A stretch of DNA of 48,991 nucleotides from Gammaproteobacteria bacterium (GTDB taxonomy: Bacteria > Pseudomonadota > Gammaproteobacteria > Steroidobacterales > Steroidobacteraceae): contig VGUJ01000012.1 of assembly GCA_016874235.1 (NCBI GenBank), positions 1-48,991 of the forward strand. Reading direction: 5' to 3'. Each line of letters begins with the position of its first letter. Within the stretch, counting starts at the first letter, position 1. Positions 28,205 to 37,518 of this stretch are shown here, piece by piece. The position numbers and the translations under genes are program-made. Under the pieces are notes generated by a model. It saw only the letters and a list, made by a program, of their open reading frames with translations. It did not search any database and was not told where the DNA came from.

Positions 28205-28984
28205 ATGGACACCCTGGCCGCGATCCTCCTGTTTACTGCGCTCGGCGGGGTTCTTTCAGCCCTGATCGCCGGCGTGTTCCTGTTGCTTCCTGGCGAACGC
28301 CGCGATCGTCTCATGCCCCACAGCGTGAGCTTCGCGACGGGGACGCTCCTCGCCACCGCGCTGCTTGCGCTGATCCCTCACGCCATGGCGGGCGCGGGGC
28401 CCTTTCGGGTGCACGGGGTGGGTGTGGCGCTTCTGTGCGGGATCGCACTTTTCTTTGTCCTCGAGAAATTTTTGTTGTGGCGGCACTGTCACACCGAGGC
28501 TGTCGAGACCGCGCACACCCACGAACCCCACCGCCGCGAAGCCTCCGGTTGGCTCACGATGGTGGGAGATGGCCTGCACAACTTCATCGACGGCGTGCTT
28601 ATCGCCGCGGCGTTTTTGACGGACTTTCATTTGGGTGTGGTGACGGCGTTCGCGATCATGGCCCACGAAATTCCGCAGGAAGTCGGGAATTTCGCTGTGT
28701 TGCTCCATGGCGGATTCACCCGTGCCAAGGCGTTTGCCTGGAACCTGCTCTCGGGTCTGACGGCGGTCCTCGGCGGACTCGTCGGCTGGTGGGCGCTGCG
28801 GGACGCCATGGCATTACTGCCCTACGCCCTCGCGGTGGCGGCGGCGAGCCTCCTGTATGTCGCGGTGGCTGACCTCATCCCCGGCCTTCATCGAAAAACA
28901 GACCTTCGCGCGAGTGCCTTCCAGGTGCTCTGGATCGGCGTCGGCGTCGGCGTCGTAGTCTTGGCGGAGTCGCAACTGCACTGA
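28205..28984 (+). CDS. ZIP-family divalent metal transporter
   Basis: Inner-membrane importer of zinc or a related divalent metal. 259 residues, about eight membrane helices. The binuclear metal-centre motifs are intact: GDGLHNFIDGVL (H125, N126, D129) and MAHEIPQEVGNF (H154, E155, E159). A His-rich cytoplasmic loop (RHCHTEAVETAHTHEPHRRE, 93-112) lies between helices three and four, as in other ZIPs. No Shine-Dalgarno sequence precedes the ATG; only 13 bases separate it from the pgeF stop, and these are AT-rich and part of a Zur-like box. The operator argues for zinc as substrate and for induction under zinc shortage. Confidence 0.9.
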   Translation: MDTLAAILLFTALGGVLSALIAGVFLLLPGERRDRLMPHSVSFATGTLLATALLALIPHAMAGAGPFRVHGVGVALLCGIALFFVLEKFLLWRHCHTEAVETAHTHEPHRREASGWLTMVGDGLHNFIDGVLIAAAFLTDFHLGVVTAFAIMAHEIPQEVGNFAVLLHGGFTRAKAFAWNLLSGLTAVLGGLVGWWALRDAMALLPYALAVAAASLLYVAVADLIPGLHRKTDLRASAFQVLWIGVGVGVVVLAESQLH

Positions 28985-29024
28985 TCGTTTGCGCTATTTC
29001 GGAGGCATCGCGGCCCCGCGCACC

Positions 29025-29051
29025 CTTGAAAGCCCTCACGATGCCCTAACT
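29025..29051 (+). promoter_or_regulatory. Heat-shock (sigma-32 type) promoter of clpB
   Basis: CTTGAAA at 29025-29031 matches the sigma-32 -35 consensus exactly. CCCTAACT at 29044-29051 resembles the -10 consensus CCCCATNT, and the 12-base spacer is within the known range. Transcription would begin about 35 bases before the clpB ATG at 29093. The call rests on the consensus known from E. coli RpoH. Confidence 0.7.
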
Positions 29052-29092
29052 TAGAAGGGTATCCGACAGCGGCTCACGCGAGGGCAGCGCAC

Positions 29093-31675
29093 ATGCGCCA
29101 AGACAAGCTGACCGAAAAGTTCCGACAAGGCCTCGGCGAGGCTCAATCGCTTGCGCTTGGGCGCGACCATCAAATCATTGAACCGGCCCACGTCTTGCTT
29201 GCGCTCATCGACCAGCAGGGCGGCACGGTTAGGCCGCTACTCGCCAAGGCGGGGGGTAATGCGCAGCGTCTGCGCGGCGATCTGCTTGCGGCGCTTGATC
29301 GGCTGCCGAAAGTAGACGGTACGCCGGGTGAGATTCATGTCTCCAACGATCTTCAGCGCTTGCTCAACGTTACCGATAAGTTGGCGCAGGGCAAGGGCGA
29401 TCAGTTCATCTCGAGCGAACTCTTCGTGCTCGCGGCGTTTGACGATCGCGCGTTGCTTGCACGTCTTTTGAAGGATGTCGGGTTTTCGAAAGCGGCCATC
29501 GAGAAAGCGATCGAAGAAATCCGAGGCGGCGAAAAAGTCCAGGACGCCAATGCCGAAGAAGGTCGTCAGGCGCTCGAGAAATTCACCATCGATCTGACCA
29601 AGCGCGCGAGCGACGGCAAGCTCGACCCCGTGATCGGTCGTGACGATGAAATTCGTCGCACGATTCAGGTACTGCAGCGTCGAACCAAAAATAATCCCGT
29701 CTTGATCGGGGAGCCCGGCGTTGGTAAGACTGCGATCGTCGAAGGACTCGCCCAGCGGATCATCAACGGCGAAGTGCCCGAGAGTTTGCGCAACAAGCGT
29801 ATTCTCGCGCTCGACATGGGTGCGCTCATCGCAGGTGCCAAATTCCGCGGTGAGTTCGAGGAGCGCTTGAAGGGCGTGCTCAACGATCTTGCCAAGCAGG
29901 AAGGACAGGTCATTCTTTTCATTGATGAGCTGCACACCATGGTCGGCGCCGGCAAGGCTGAGGGCGCGATGGACGCCGGCAACATGCTGAAGCCCGCGCT
30001 CGCTCGGGGCGAGTTGCATTGCGTAGGCGCGACCACGCTCGACGAGTATCGCAAGTACATCGAGAAAGACGCGGCCCTTGAGCGAAGATTCCAGAAGGTG
30101 TTGGTCGACGAGCCCTCGGTCGAGGACACCATCGCGATCCTGCGCGGTCTGCAGGAGCGTTACGAAGTCCATCATGGTGTCGACATCACCGACCCTGCGA
30201 TCGTGGCGGCGGCGACGCTTTCGCATCGTTACATCGCCGATCGTCAGTTACCCGATAAGGCCATCGATCTCATCGACGAGGCCGCTGCGCGAATCCGCAT
30301 GGAGATCGACTCCAAGCCCGAGGCGCTCGACAAGCTCGAGCGACGCATCATCCAATTGAAGATCGAACAAGTCGCTCTTCAAAAAGAGAAAGACGAAGCC
30401 ACGCGCAAACGACTCGCAGCGCTCGAAGACAACCTCGCGCAACTCGAGCGCGAGTACGCCGATCTCGAAGAGGTCTGGAAGGCCGAGAAGGCGACGCTTC
30501 AGGGCGCTTCCGGTATCAAGGAAGAACTCGAAAAAGTCCGCAACGAACTCGATGCGGCGCGACGACGCAGCGACCTCTCGCGCATGGCCGAGCTGCAGTA
30601 CGGTCGTATCCCTGAGCTTGAGAAGAAACTCGCGGCGGCGCAGGCGGCCGAGGGTCAGGCGACTCAACTCGTGCGCAATAAAGTCACCGACGAAGAAATT
30701 GCCGAGGTCGTCTCGAAGTGGACCGGTATTCCGGTGTCGAAGATGCTCGAAGGCGAGAAAGAAAAACTCTTGCGTATGGAAGAAGCGCTGTCCCGACGCG
30801 TCGTGGGGCAAGAGGAGGGCGTACGCATCGTCTCGAATGCCATCCGACGGTCGCGTGCCGGCCTCTCCGATCCGCGAAGACCGAATGGATCTTTCTTGTT
30901 CCTCGGGCCCACGGGCGTCGGCAAGACCGAGCTCTGCAAGGCGCTCTCGGAGTTTCTGTTTGACACCGAAGAGTCGATGGTGCGCATCGACATGTCGGAG
31001 TTCATGGAAAAGCACTCGGTTGCGCGTCTCATTGGTGCGCCCCCGGGCTACGTCGGTTACGAAGAGGGCGGGTACCTCACCGAGGCGGTGCGTCGTCGAC
31101 CCTATGCGGTGATCCTGCTCGATGAAGTTGAGAAGGCGCACCCCGACGTATTCAATGTTTTGTTGCAGGTGCTCGATGATGGTCGCCTCACCGACGGACA
31201 GGGTCGCACGGTCGATTTTCGCAACACCGTCTTGATCATGACGTCGAACCTCGGCTCGCAGGTTATTCAGGAGCATGCGGGCGAGAAGAATTACGTACGC
31301 ATGAAGAGCGCCGTACTCGAAATCGTGCAGCAAAATTTCCGACCGGAATTCGTCAATCGTATCGACGACATCGTCGTCTTCCATCCGCTCGGCACCGAGC
31401 AGATCCGCGCGATCGTCGACATACAGCTTGGACAACTGCGCAAGCGGCTCGTGGAGCGAGGTCTCGATCTCGCCCTCGATGACAAGGCACGAGACCTCCT
31501 CGGCGAAGCCGGGTTCGATCCGGTCTACGGTGCTCGTCCGCTCAAGCGTGCGATCCAGCAGCAAATCGAGAATCCGCTCGCGCAGCAGCTCTTGCAGGGC
31601 CGTTACGCGCCGGGGGATCGCATCCACGTCAGTGTGGGGGAGGACGGCCGGCTCGCTTTCGGGAAAACCGCATGA
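29093..31675 (+). CDS. clpB: ATP-dependent disaggregase ClpB
   Basis: Hexameric AAA+ chaperone that resolubilises aggregates with DnaK. 860 residues. N domain ([20 protein letters not shown], 3-22), first AAA module with GEPGVGKTA near 206 and [20 protein letters not shown], the coiled-coil M domain from about 400 to 525 (rich in Glu, Arg and Leu), second AAA module with GPTGVGKTE near 607 and [20 protein letters not shown]. The M domain distinguishes it from ClpA and ClpC. A sigma-32-type promoter lies directly upstream. Following pgeF (with ZIP inserted) resembles the Pseudomonas order bamD-rluD-pgeF-clpB. Confidence 0.98.
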   Translation: MRQDKLTEKFRQGLGEAQSLALGRDHQIIEPAHVLLALIDQQGGTVRPLLAKAGGNAQRLRGDLLAALDRLPKVDGTPGEIHVSNDLQRLLNVTDKLAQGKGDQFISSELFVLAAFDDRALLARLLKDVGFSKAAIEKAIEEIRGGEKVQDANAEEGRQALEKFTIDLTKRASDGKLDPVIGRDDEIRRTIQVLQRRTKNNPVLIGEPGVGKTAIVEGLAQRIINGEVPESLRNKRILALDMGALIAGAKFRGEFEERLKGVLNDLAKQEGQVILFIDELHTMVGAGKAEGAMDAGNMLKPALARGELHCVGATTLDEYRKYIEKDAALERRFQKVLVDEPSVEDTIAILRGLQERYEVHHGVDITDPAIVAAATLSHRYIADRQLPDKAIDLIDEAAARIRMEIDSKPEALDKLERRIIQLKIEQVALQKEKDEATRKRLAALEDNLAQLEREYADLEEVWKAEKATLQGASGIKEELEKVRNELDAARRRSDLSRMAELQYGRIPELEKKLAAAQAAEGQATQLVRNKVTDEEIAEVVSKWTGIPVSKMLEGEKEKLLRMEEALSRRVVGQEEGVRIVSNAIRRSRAGLSDPRRPNGSFLFLGPTGVGKTELCKALSEFLFDTEESMVRIDMSEFMEKHSVARLIGAPPGYVGYEEGGYLTEAVRRRPYAVILLDEVEKAHPDVFNVLLQVLDDGRLTDGQGRTVDFRNTVLIMTSNLGSQVIQEHAGEKNYVRMKSAVLEIVQQNFRPEFVNRIDDIVVFHPLGTEQIRAIVDIQLGQLRKRLVERGLDLALDDKARDLLGEAGFDPVYGARPLKRAIQQQIENPLAQQLLQGRYAPGDRIHVSVGEDGRLAFGKTA

Positions 31676-31713
31676 TCCATCGCTCATTCGCTGAGCCGCT
31701 ATAATCTCGCGCC

Positions 31714-32142
31714 ATGCCGTTTTACGAATATGAGTGCCGGGTCTGCGGAACACAGACCGAGGTCCTACAAAAGATTTCCGACAAACCTCTGCGCAAGTGC
31801 GAAGAGTGCGGGAAGAACTCGCTCGTCAAACTCGTCTCTGCGCCGATCTTCCGATTGAAGGGCGGCGGTTGGTACGAAACCGATTTCAAGTCCGAGCAGG
31901 ACCGAAAGCGTAATCTCGCCGGCGAAGGCGACGAGAAACCGAAGTCCGAGTCGACGGACGGGGACGCCGCGAAGGCCGATGCGGCAAAAACGGATGCCCC
32001 GAAGGCTGACGCATCCAAGCCTGACAGCGCCAAAAGCGAGGGCGCAAAGCCTGCCGCCGATAAAGCGGGTGCCCGTAAATCGACGCGTAACAAATCCGCC
32101 GCGAAAGCCTCGCGCGCGAAATCCAGCAAGGCCAAGAGATGA
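31714..32142 (+). CDS. FmdB-type zinc ribbon protein with a Lys/Ala-rich tail
   Basis: 142 residues. The first 45 form the FmdB/CxxC_CXXC_SSSS zinc ribbon: MPFYEYECRVCG (C8, C11) and KCEECGKNS (C29, C32). After a GGGWYETDFKSE linker the rest (about 80-142) is a low-complexity tail of repeated A-K-x-D-A units ending in a basic SRAKSSKAKR, like histone H1 or AlgP tails. FmdB genes precede aspS in many gammaproteobacteria; their role is not well defined. Here two metabolic genes separate it from aspS. Its stop overlaps the next start in an ATGA. The tail could bind nucleic acid; that is inference. Confidence 0.9.
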   Translation: MPFYEYECRVCGTQTEVLQKISDKPLRKCEECGKNSLVKLVSAPIFRLKGGGWYETDFKSEQDRKRNLAGEGDEKPKSESTDGDAAKADAAKTDAPKADASKPDSAKSEGAKPAADKAGARKSTRNKSAAKASRAKSSKAKR

Positions 32143-33503
32143 CCGTCGCGCTGACCCGCCTCCTGGAGAGTGAGCGGGCGGCGTTCGTGGCCAAGCGACC
32201 GCGCTCGCACCAACTCGCCGAGCGCGCACGACCGCATTGGCTGTCGGGAGTGCCGATGCATTGGATGGCCGATTGGGGCACGCCTTATCCGCTGTTCGTC
32301 GCTCGGGCCGAGGGCGTGACGTTGACCGACGTCGACGGCGCGCCCTACACCGATTTTTGTCTCGGTGATACCGGCTCGATGTTCGGTCACTCGCCGCCAG
32401 CCGTCGCTTCTGCGATCGCGCTGCAAGCCTCGCGCGGCCTCACGTGCATGCTGCCTGATGAGCGTGTCGCGGCCGTCGGCGAGCAGCTTGCTCAAAGATT
32501 CGGACTGCCGGTATGGCAGGTCATGCAGACGGCGACCGATGCCAATCGCGCCGCGCTGCGCTGGGCTCGAGCGCTGACGGGTCGACCAAAGATTCTCGTC
32601 TTTCAGGGTTGTTACCACGGGACGGTCGACGAGACGATGGTTCGTCGTCGTCAGGGACGTGCGGTGATGCGTGAGGGGGCGATCGGGCCTGCGCTCGATT
32701 ACTCACAGGCGGCCATGGTCGTCGAATTCAACGACGTCCCCGCGCTCGAGCGCGCGCTGCAATCAGGCGACATCGCGGCCGTGATCGCCGAGCCCGTGAT
32801 GACGAACATCGGCATGGTGCTGCCCGCGCCGGATTATCTCGAGACGCTGCAGGCGCTGTGTCGTCGTCACGGTACGCTGTTCATCGTCGATGAAACTCAT
32901 ACCTTGTCCTCGGGTCCCGGTGGCTATGCCGGTGCGCATGGCTTGAGCGGTGACTTCTGGGTCTGCGGTAAGGCGATCGCCGGCGGACTACCGTGCGCCG
33001 TGCTCGGCTTCACGGCCGACGTCGAAGCACGCATGCAGCGCGTGCTGGCCTCGCGTACGGGCGGCCATTCGGGCATGGGCACGACGCTCGCAGCCAATCC
33101 ACTCGTCTTCGCAGCGCTCGAGGCGGCGCTCGGTCATCTGCACACGGAGGCGACGCATACGACGATGCAGGAGGCGGCCAATCGTCTCGAGCAGAGGTTG
33201 CTCAAAATATTCACAGACCGCAGTCTCGACTGGCATGTCTCGCGCGTCGGTGCGCGAATCGAATTCGGTTTCGGACCCGCGCCTGGTAACGGCAGCGAGG
33301 CCGAGGCCGCAATGCGGCCTGAGCTCGAACACGCGTTGCATCTATGGCTGCTTAACCGCGGCCTGTTGGTCACGCCGTTTCATAACATGATGCTGACCGC
33401 GCCGATGCTGCAGCGGTCTCATATCGATGCGCTGTGCGCGGGCATCGCGGGTTTTCTCGATATCGTCGATCGAGCGTCACTTCGCACGATACCTCCATCG
33501 TGA
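32139..33503 (+). CDS. Class III pyridoxal-phosphate aminotransferase
   Basis: 454 residues, fold type I PLP enzyme related to glutamate-1-semialdehyde aminomutase and to omega-amino acid transaminases. Features: TDFCLGDTGSMFGHSPPAV (71-89), PLP-phosphate region QTATDANRAALRWARALTGR (130-149), CYHGTVDETMV, IAEPVMTNIGMVLP, the pyridine-nitrogen aspartate D251 (FIVDETHT) and the Schiff-base lysine K278 (VCGKAIAGGLPC). It overlaps the FmdB gene by four bases and is 13 bases before a glutamine-synthetase-like gene. Pairing of this aminotransferase type with a PuuA/GlnA3-like ligase suggests work on an amine or amino acid, possibly polyamine-derived; the substrate is unknown. Confidence 0.88.
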   Translation: MTVALTRLLESERAAFVAKRPRSHQLAERARPHWLSGVPMHWMADWGTPYPLFVARAEGVTLTDVDGAPYTDFCLGDTGSMFGHSPPAVASAIALQASRGLTCMLPDERVAAVGEQLAQRFGLPVWQVMQTATDANRAALRWARALTGRPKILVFQGCYHGTVDETMVRRRQGRAVMREGAIGPALDYSQAAMVVEFNDVPALERALQSGDIAAVIAEPVMTNIGMVLPAPDYLETLQALCRRHGTLFIVDETHTLSSGPGGYAGAHGLSGDFWVCGKAIAGGLPCAVLGFTADVEARMQRVLASRTGGHSGMGTTLAANPLVFAALEAALGHLHTEATHTTMQEAANRLEQRLLKIFTDRSLDWHVSRVGARIEFGFGPAPGNGSEAEAAMRPELEHALHLWLLNRGLLVTPFHNMMLTAPMLQRSHIDALCAGIAGFLDIVDRASLRTIPPS

Positions 33504-33516
33504 GCACTGAATCCAA

Positions 33517-34884
33517 ATGAGCGATGAACTCCAAGAATTTGTTTCGAAAAACCCCGATATCGAGGCGGTACAGCTGTGCATCACCGACCCTTCGGGTGTT
33601 GCGCGCGGCAAGACGGCGAGTATCGGTGAGCTCGGGAGGCTTTATCTGCACGGGCGCCCCGTGGCGGGATCCATTCTCGGACTCGACATCACCGGGACGG
33701 ACGTCGATGCGACAGGGCTCGTGTGGGACACGGGCGATGCCGATTTGATTTGCCGACCCGTGGCAGGAACGTTGGTACGCGCACCGTGGCTTTCGCGACC
33801 GACTGCGCAAGTCATGCTGTCGATGTACACCTTGAGCGGTGAGCCTGCGTCCGCTGATCCGCGACATGCGCTTGCGCGGGCGGTGTCGCGGCTCAAAGGT
33901 CGCGGTATGTGGCCCGTGCTGGCGGTCGAGCTCGAGTTTTATGTATTACGCGAGACCGATGCGGCGCCTGCAGGGTCCATCGCGCGCGACTCGGGTCGCA
34001 TTGAGGCCTACAGCCTCGCGCGCCTCGAGGAACTCGCGCCCGTGTTCGATGAGGTCTATGCCGCCGCACGCGCCCAAGGCATCCCCGCCGAAACGTTGAT
34101 GTCCGAGTATGCGCCCGGACAATTCGAGATCACGCTCGCCCATCGCGATGATGCCGTGCGTGCCGTCGATGAGGCGGTGATGTTCAAGCGTCTGCTTCGT
34201 GGTGTGGCCGCCCGTCATGGACTGCTCGTCACGTTCATGGCAAAACCCTTCGCGGATCTCGCCGGCAGCGGGATGCATGTGCACGTGAGTCTTGCCGGTG
34301 AAGGTCAACGCGGGGGTTCCGGTCAAAATCTGTTCGCCTCTGACGATCCGGCCGGTACGCCGTTGTTGCGTCACGCCATCGGCGGTCTCAAGGCTACGAT
34401 GGCTGAAAGCTTGCTCGTCTTTGCGCCCAACGGAAATTCCTACCGTCGCTTTCGCAGTCAAAGTTATGCGCCGACCGCGGCCAGCTGGGGAGTCAACAAT
34501 CGGTCGGTATCCCTGCGCATTCCGGTGGGGCCGCCCGCATCAAGGCATGTCGAGCATCGCATCGCAGGTGCCGACGCCAACCCTTATCTGACGGCGGCGA
34601 CGGTGCTTGCTGGGATCGAGCGGGGGATCGCCCAGAAGCTCGACCCAGGTCCCCCCGTCACGGGGAATGGATATCGGCAGAGCGCTGATCCGCAGAGCGC
34701 GAGCCCTCGAGAGTTGCCCCAGACTTGGCAGGAGGCCATCGATCGTGCCGCTGGATCCGACTTCTTGAGGGAGGCTCTCGGGCAGGGGTTTTTGAAGGTC
34801 TTTCTCGCGATCAAGCGCCAGGAGTGCGACCGGTTTTCGGCCGAGGTCACCGAGCTCGACCGCGCGTGGTATCTCAGATCGTAG
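33517..34884 (+). CDS. Glutamine synthetase family protein (gamma-glutamylamine ligase type)
   Basis: 455 residues with the glutamine synthetase beta-grasp and catalytic domains. Metal and ATP ligands are visible: VELEFYV (E138, E140), [22 protein letters not shown], and the substrate region [12 protein letters not shown] and [13 protein letters not shown]. The N-terminus ([15 protein letters not shown]) and the length fit PuuA/GlnA3-like enzymes that glutamylate amines, rather than housekeeping GlnA, which ends in an adenylylated Tyr loop not seen here. It directly follows a class III aminotransferase and precedes aspS by 40 bases. The amine substrate cannot be told from sequence. Confidence 0.88.
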   Translation: MSDELQEFVSKNPDIEAVQLCITDPSGVARGKTASIGELGRLYLHGRPVAGSILGLDITGTDVDATGLVWDTGDADLICRPVAGTLVRAPWLSRPTAQVMLSMYTLSGEPASADPRHALARAVSRLKGRGMWPVLAVELEFYVLRETDAAPAGSIARDSGRIEAYSLARLEELAPVFDEVYAAARAQGIPAETLMSEYAPGQFEITLAHRDDAVRAVDEAVMFKRLLRGVAARHGLLVTFMAKPFADLAGSGMHVHVSLAGEGQRGGSGQNLFASDDPAGTPLLRHAIGGLKATMAESLLVFAPNGNSYRRFRSQSYAPTAASWGVNNRSVSLRIPVGPPASRHVEHRIAGADANPYLTAATVLAGIERGIAQKLDPGPPVTGNGYRQSADPQSASPRELPQTWQEAIDRAAGSDFLREALGQGFLKVFLAIKRQECDRFSAEVTELDRAWYLRS

Positions 34885-34924
34885 TGGCGGCAGGACGGCC
34901 GAGTTTGTAACATCCCCGCCCCTT

Positions 34925-36703
34925 ATGCGCACACATTACTGCGGTCACGTCAACGAAACCCTCATCGGCAGCACGGTCACCGTCGCAGGCTGGGTCCACC
35001 GCCGCCGCGATCACGGTGGCGTGATCTTTGTCGACTTGCGCGACCGTGAAGGTCTTGTGCAGATCGTTTGCGATCCCGATGCGGCCGAGGTGTTCGCAGA
35101 AGCCGAAAAACTGCGTAATGAGTTTGTCGTCAGCATCACGGGTCTTGTGCGTGCGCGTCCTGAGGGGACCACCAACGCCAACCTCGCTTCGGGCAAGATC
35201 GAAATGCTCGCCCGTCGTATCGAGTTGCTCAACCGCTCCGAGCCGCTGCCGTTCCAGCTCGACGAAAACGTATCGGAAGAAGTTCGACTCAAATATCGAT
35301 ACCTCGATCTGCGTCGAGACGAGATGAGTCAGCGCCTGCGTCAGCGTCATCAGATCACGCGGGCGATGCGCCAGTATCTCGACGATGCCGGCTTCTGCGA
35401 CATCGAGACGCCGATGCTCACCAAGGCGACGCCTGAGGGTGCGCGCGACTACCTCGTGCCTTCGCGTACCCATCCTGGAAAATTCTTTGCGCTGCCGCAG
35501 TCGCCACAGATCTTCAAGCAGTTGCTGATGGTCTCTGGTTTCGATCGCTACTACCAGATCGTGCGTTGCTTCCGCGACGAAGACTTGCGCGCCGATCGAC
35601 AGCCCGACTTCACCCAGCTCGACATCGAGACGTCCTTCCTGGGACAGGACGAGATCATGTTCATCATGGAAGGGTTGATCCGTCACATCTTCAAGACCGT
35701 GGCGAACGTCGAGCTTCCGGACCCCTTCCCGCGCATGAGTTACGACGAGGCAATACGTCGCTATGCCAGCGACAAGCCCGATCTGCGCATTCCGCTCGAA
35801 CTCGTCGATGTCGCCGATCTCGTGTCGTCCTGCGACTTCAAAGTATTCGCAGGACCGGCCAAAGATCCGAATGGTCGAGTGGTCGCGCTGCGCGTTCCGG
35901 GCGGCGGCAAGCTCACTCGCAAAGAAATCGACGATTACACCGCCTACGTGGCGCGGTACGGTGCCAAGGGCTTGGCGTACATCAAGGTCAACGAGCGCGC
36001 TAAGGGGCGCGACGGCTTGCAGTCACCCATCATCAAATTCCTCGATGATGCCGCCGTCGCCGGCATACTCGAGCGGACGGGCGCGACCGATAACGACCTC
36101 ATCTTCTTTGGCGCTGACTCCTCCAAGGTGGTCAACGACGCGCTCGGCGCGCTGCGGCTCAAGGTTGGCCACGATCTCGGGCTCGTTCAAGGTGCGTGGG
36201 CGCCGCTCTGGGTCGTCGACTTCCCGATGTTCGAGTTCGACGCGGATGAAAAGCGTTGGAGCGCAATGCATCACCCGTTCACCTCGCCCAAGAATCTCGA
36301 TCCCGAGGCGCTGCGAGCCGATCCGGGTAAGGCGCTCGCGAAGGCCTATGACATGGTGCTGAACGGCTCGGAGATTGGCGGAGGGTCCGTACGAATTCAT
36401 CGACAGGATCTGCAGTCGACCGTATTCGACCTGCTCGGTATCGATGCCGAGGAGGCCCGACGCAAATTCGGATTCTTGCTCGATGCTCTCAAGTTCGGCG
36501 CGCCGCCGCATGGCGGCATCGCATTCGGCCTCGACCGACTCGCCATGCTGATCTCGGGTGCCGACAGCATCCGCGATGTCATCGCCTTCCCGAAGACTCA
36601 AACTGCGGCATGCCCGTTGACGGATGCGCCGACCGAAGTCTCCGAGAAGCAGCTGCGCGAATTGCACATCCGCGTCCGACAGGCGCCGACCCCCTCAGCC
36701 TGA
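34925..36703 (+). CDS. aspS: Aspartyl-tRNA synthetase
   Basis: Class II synthetase charging tRNA-Asp (possibly also tRNA-Asn). 592 residues, bacterial type with the GAD insertion. N-terminal OB-fold: [30 protein letters not shown]; motif 1 [26 protein letters not shown]; motif 2 [20 protein letters not shown]; motif 3 [21 protein letters not shown]. The HRRRDHGG loop with its histidine resembles discriminating bacterial enzymes, but I cannot decide that from sequence alone, and no gatCAB is in view. Its last nine bases overlap the convergent MarR gene. Confidence 0.98.
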   Translation: MRTHYCGHVNETLIGSTVTVAGWVHRRRDHGGVIFVDLRDREGLVQIVCDPDAAEVFAEAEKLRNEFVVSITGLVRARPEGTTNANLASGKIEMLARRIELLNRSEPLPFQLDENVSEEVRLKYRYLDLRRDEMSQRLRQRHQITRAMRQYLDDAGFCDIETPMLTKATPEGARDYLVPSRTHPGKFFALPQSPQIFKQLLMVSGFDRYYQIVRCFRDEDLRADRQPDFTQLDIETSFLGQDEIMFIMEGLIRHIFKTVANVELPDPFPRMSYDEAIRRYASDKPDLRIPLELVDVADLVSSCDFKVFAGPAKDPNGRVVALRVPGGGKLTRKEIDDYTAYVARYGAKGLAYIKVNERAKGRDGLQSPIIKFLDDAAVAGILERTGATDNDLIFFGADSSKVVNDALGALRLKVGHDLGLVQGAWAPLWVVDFPMFEFDADEKRWSAMHHPFTSPKNLDPEALRADPGKALAKAYDMVLNGSEIGGGSVRIHRQDLQSTVFDLLGIDAEEARRKFGFLLDALKFGAPPHGGIAFGLDRLAMLISGADSIRDVIAFPKTQTAACPLTDAPTEVSEKQLRELHIRVRQAPTPSA

Positions 36704-37420
36704 TCGATCTGCCGTGCGATCGGCGAGTGTCCCCTGTGTGGCGCGTCGGGAGATCGGCCCGCGCTTCACTTCGCGGTCGGGCCACAGCCGGTCTCCCCCA
36801 TTCTCCATGATCGGATGAACCGGCGTTTCCGGCACTTGCCTTGGCTGCCGCTGCCGTTGTCGTCGCAGTGCCTCGTCAAAACTCCAAGGCATGCCCCCAG
36901 GGAGATCATTCGGATCGATCGAATAGGGGTCGAGGCGCTCGGGAAGGTGGAACAACATCGTTTGCAAGAGCCATTCCGCTGCGCTCACCGCGGGAGTGTC
37001 GACCGGCGCAGCGAGCCGATGGGACCACGCGTGAGCCTGCGTCACTCTGAGCTTGGTGACCACTCGCCCCGTGCTCGTCAGGCTCGGGTAGATCGAGCGT
37101 CGATCGGGTCCTTCATCGAGATCAAGGAGACCCGCCCGTTCCATGGCGCGGACCGTCCTTTGGACCGTTTGTCGCGATAAATCGAGGTCGTACGCGATCC
37201 GACTGATGTTGCAGCCCGGATATCGCGCAACCCAGTCCAGAATTCTCAGTCGTGCGCGCGTTAGTCCGAAGTCGGCATTCAGGTTGCCGAGCAGGCGCGT
37301 GAACCGGCAATCGAAGGCTTTTAGTTTGTGGACCAGTTGGTCAACGAGCTGGACGCGCTGCTCGAAGGTGAAGCGGCGGGCTGTGTGGGTGGTGGTGGCG
37401 GTTGTACGGGGCGGGGGCAT
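36695..37420 (-). CDS. MarR-type winged-helix regulator with a C-terminal extension
   Basis: 241 residues from the ATG at 37420; a GTG at 37468 would add 16 residues but would place the 18-base palindrome inside the gene. Winged helix: [20 protein letters not shown] (helices 1-2), [30 protein letters not shown] (recognition helix), [20 protein letters not shown] (wing). This is MarR-like helix order. After about residue 150 there is a Pro/Arg/Gln-rich extension of some 90 residues with no recognised domain; normal MarR proteins are about 140-160 long. Ligand unknown. It lies 98 bases downstream of mutS on the same strand and overlaps the 3' end of aspS. Confidence 0.8.
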   Translation of the reverse strand: MPPPRTTATTTHTARRFTFEQRVQLVDQLVHKLKAFDCRFTRLLGNLNADFGLTRARLRILDWVARYPGCNISRIAYDLDLSRQTVQRTVRAMERAGLLDLDEGPDRRSIYPSLTSTGRVVTKLRVTQAHAWSHRLAAPVDTPAVSAAEWLLQTMLFHLPERLDPYSIDPNDLPGGMPWSFDEALRRQRQRQPRQVPETPVHPIMENGGDRLWPDREVKRGPISRRATQGTLADRTADRSG

Positions 37421-37445
37421 GCGATGAGTCTGAGCTTTTTGCGAT

Positions 37446-37463
37446 TTGTCAGCATGCTGACAA
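37446..37463. promoter_or_regulatory. 18-bp perfect palindrome upstream of the MarR gene (operator candidate)
   Basis: TTGTCAGCATGCTGACAA reads identically on both strands. It lies 26-43 bases before the MarR ATG at 37420, in the region where a self-regulating MarR dimer would bind; MarR-family operators are usually 16-20 bp palindromes. It also carries a -35-like TTGTCA on the minus strand. The gap between mutS and this gene has no other likely target. Confidence 0.6.
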
Positions 37464-37518
37464 TTCACGAAAAACCGACACGAATACCCAGGTCCCCCTT
37501 CGCCAAGCGCAGCAGCGG

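Noticed and set aside
30248-31753. 501-residue open frame on the minus strand opposite clpB
   Set aside because: Antisense shadow of a certain clpB gene; the composition is low in recognisable motifs and the frame follows from third-position GC bias.
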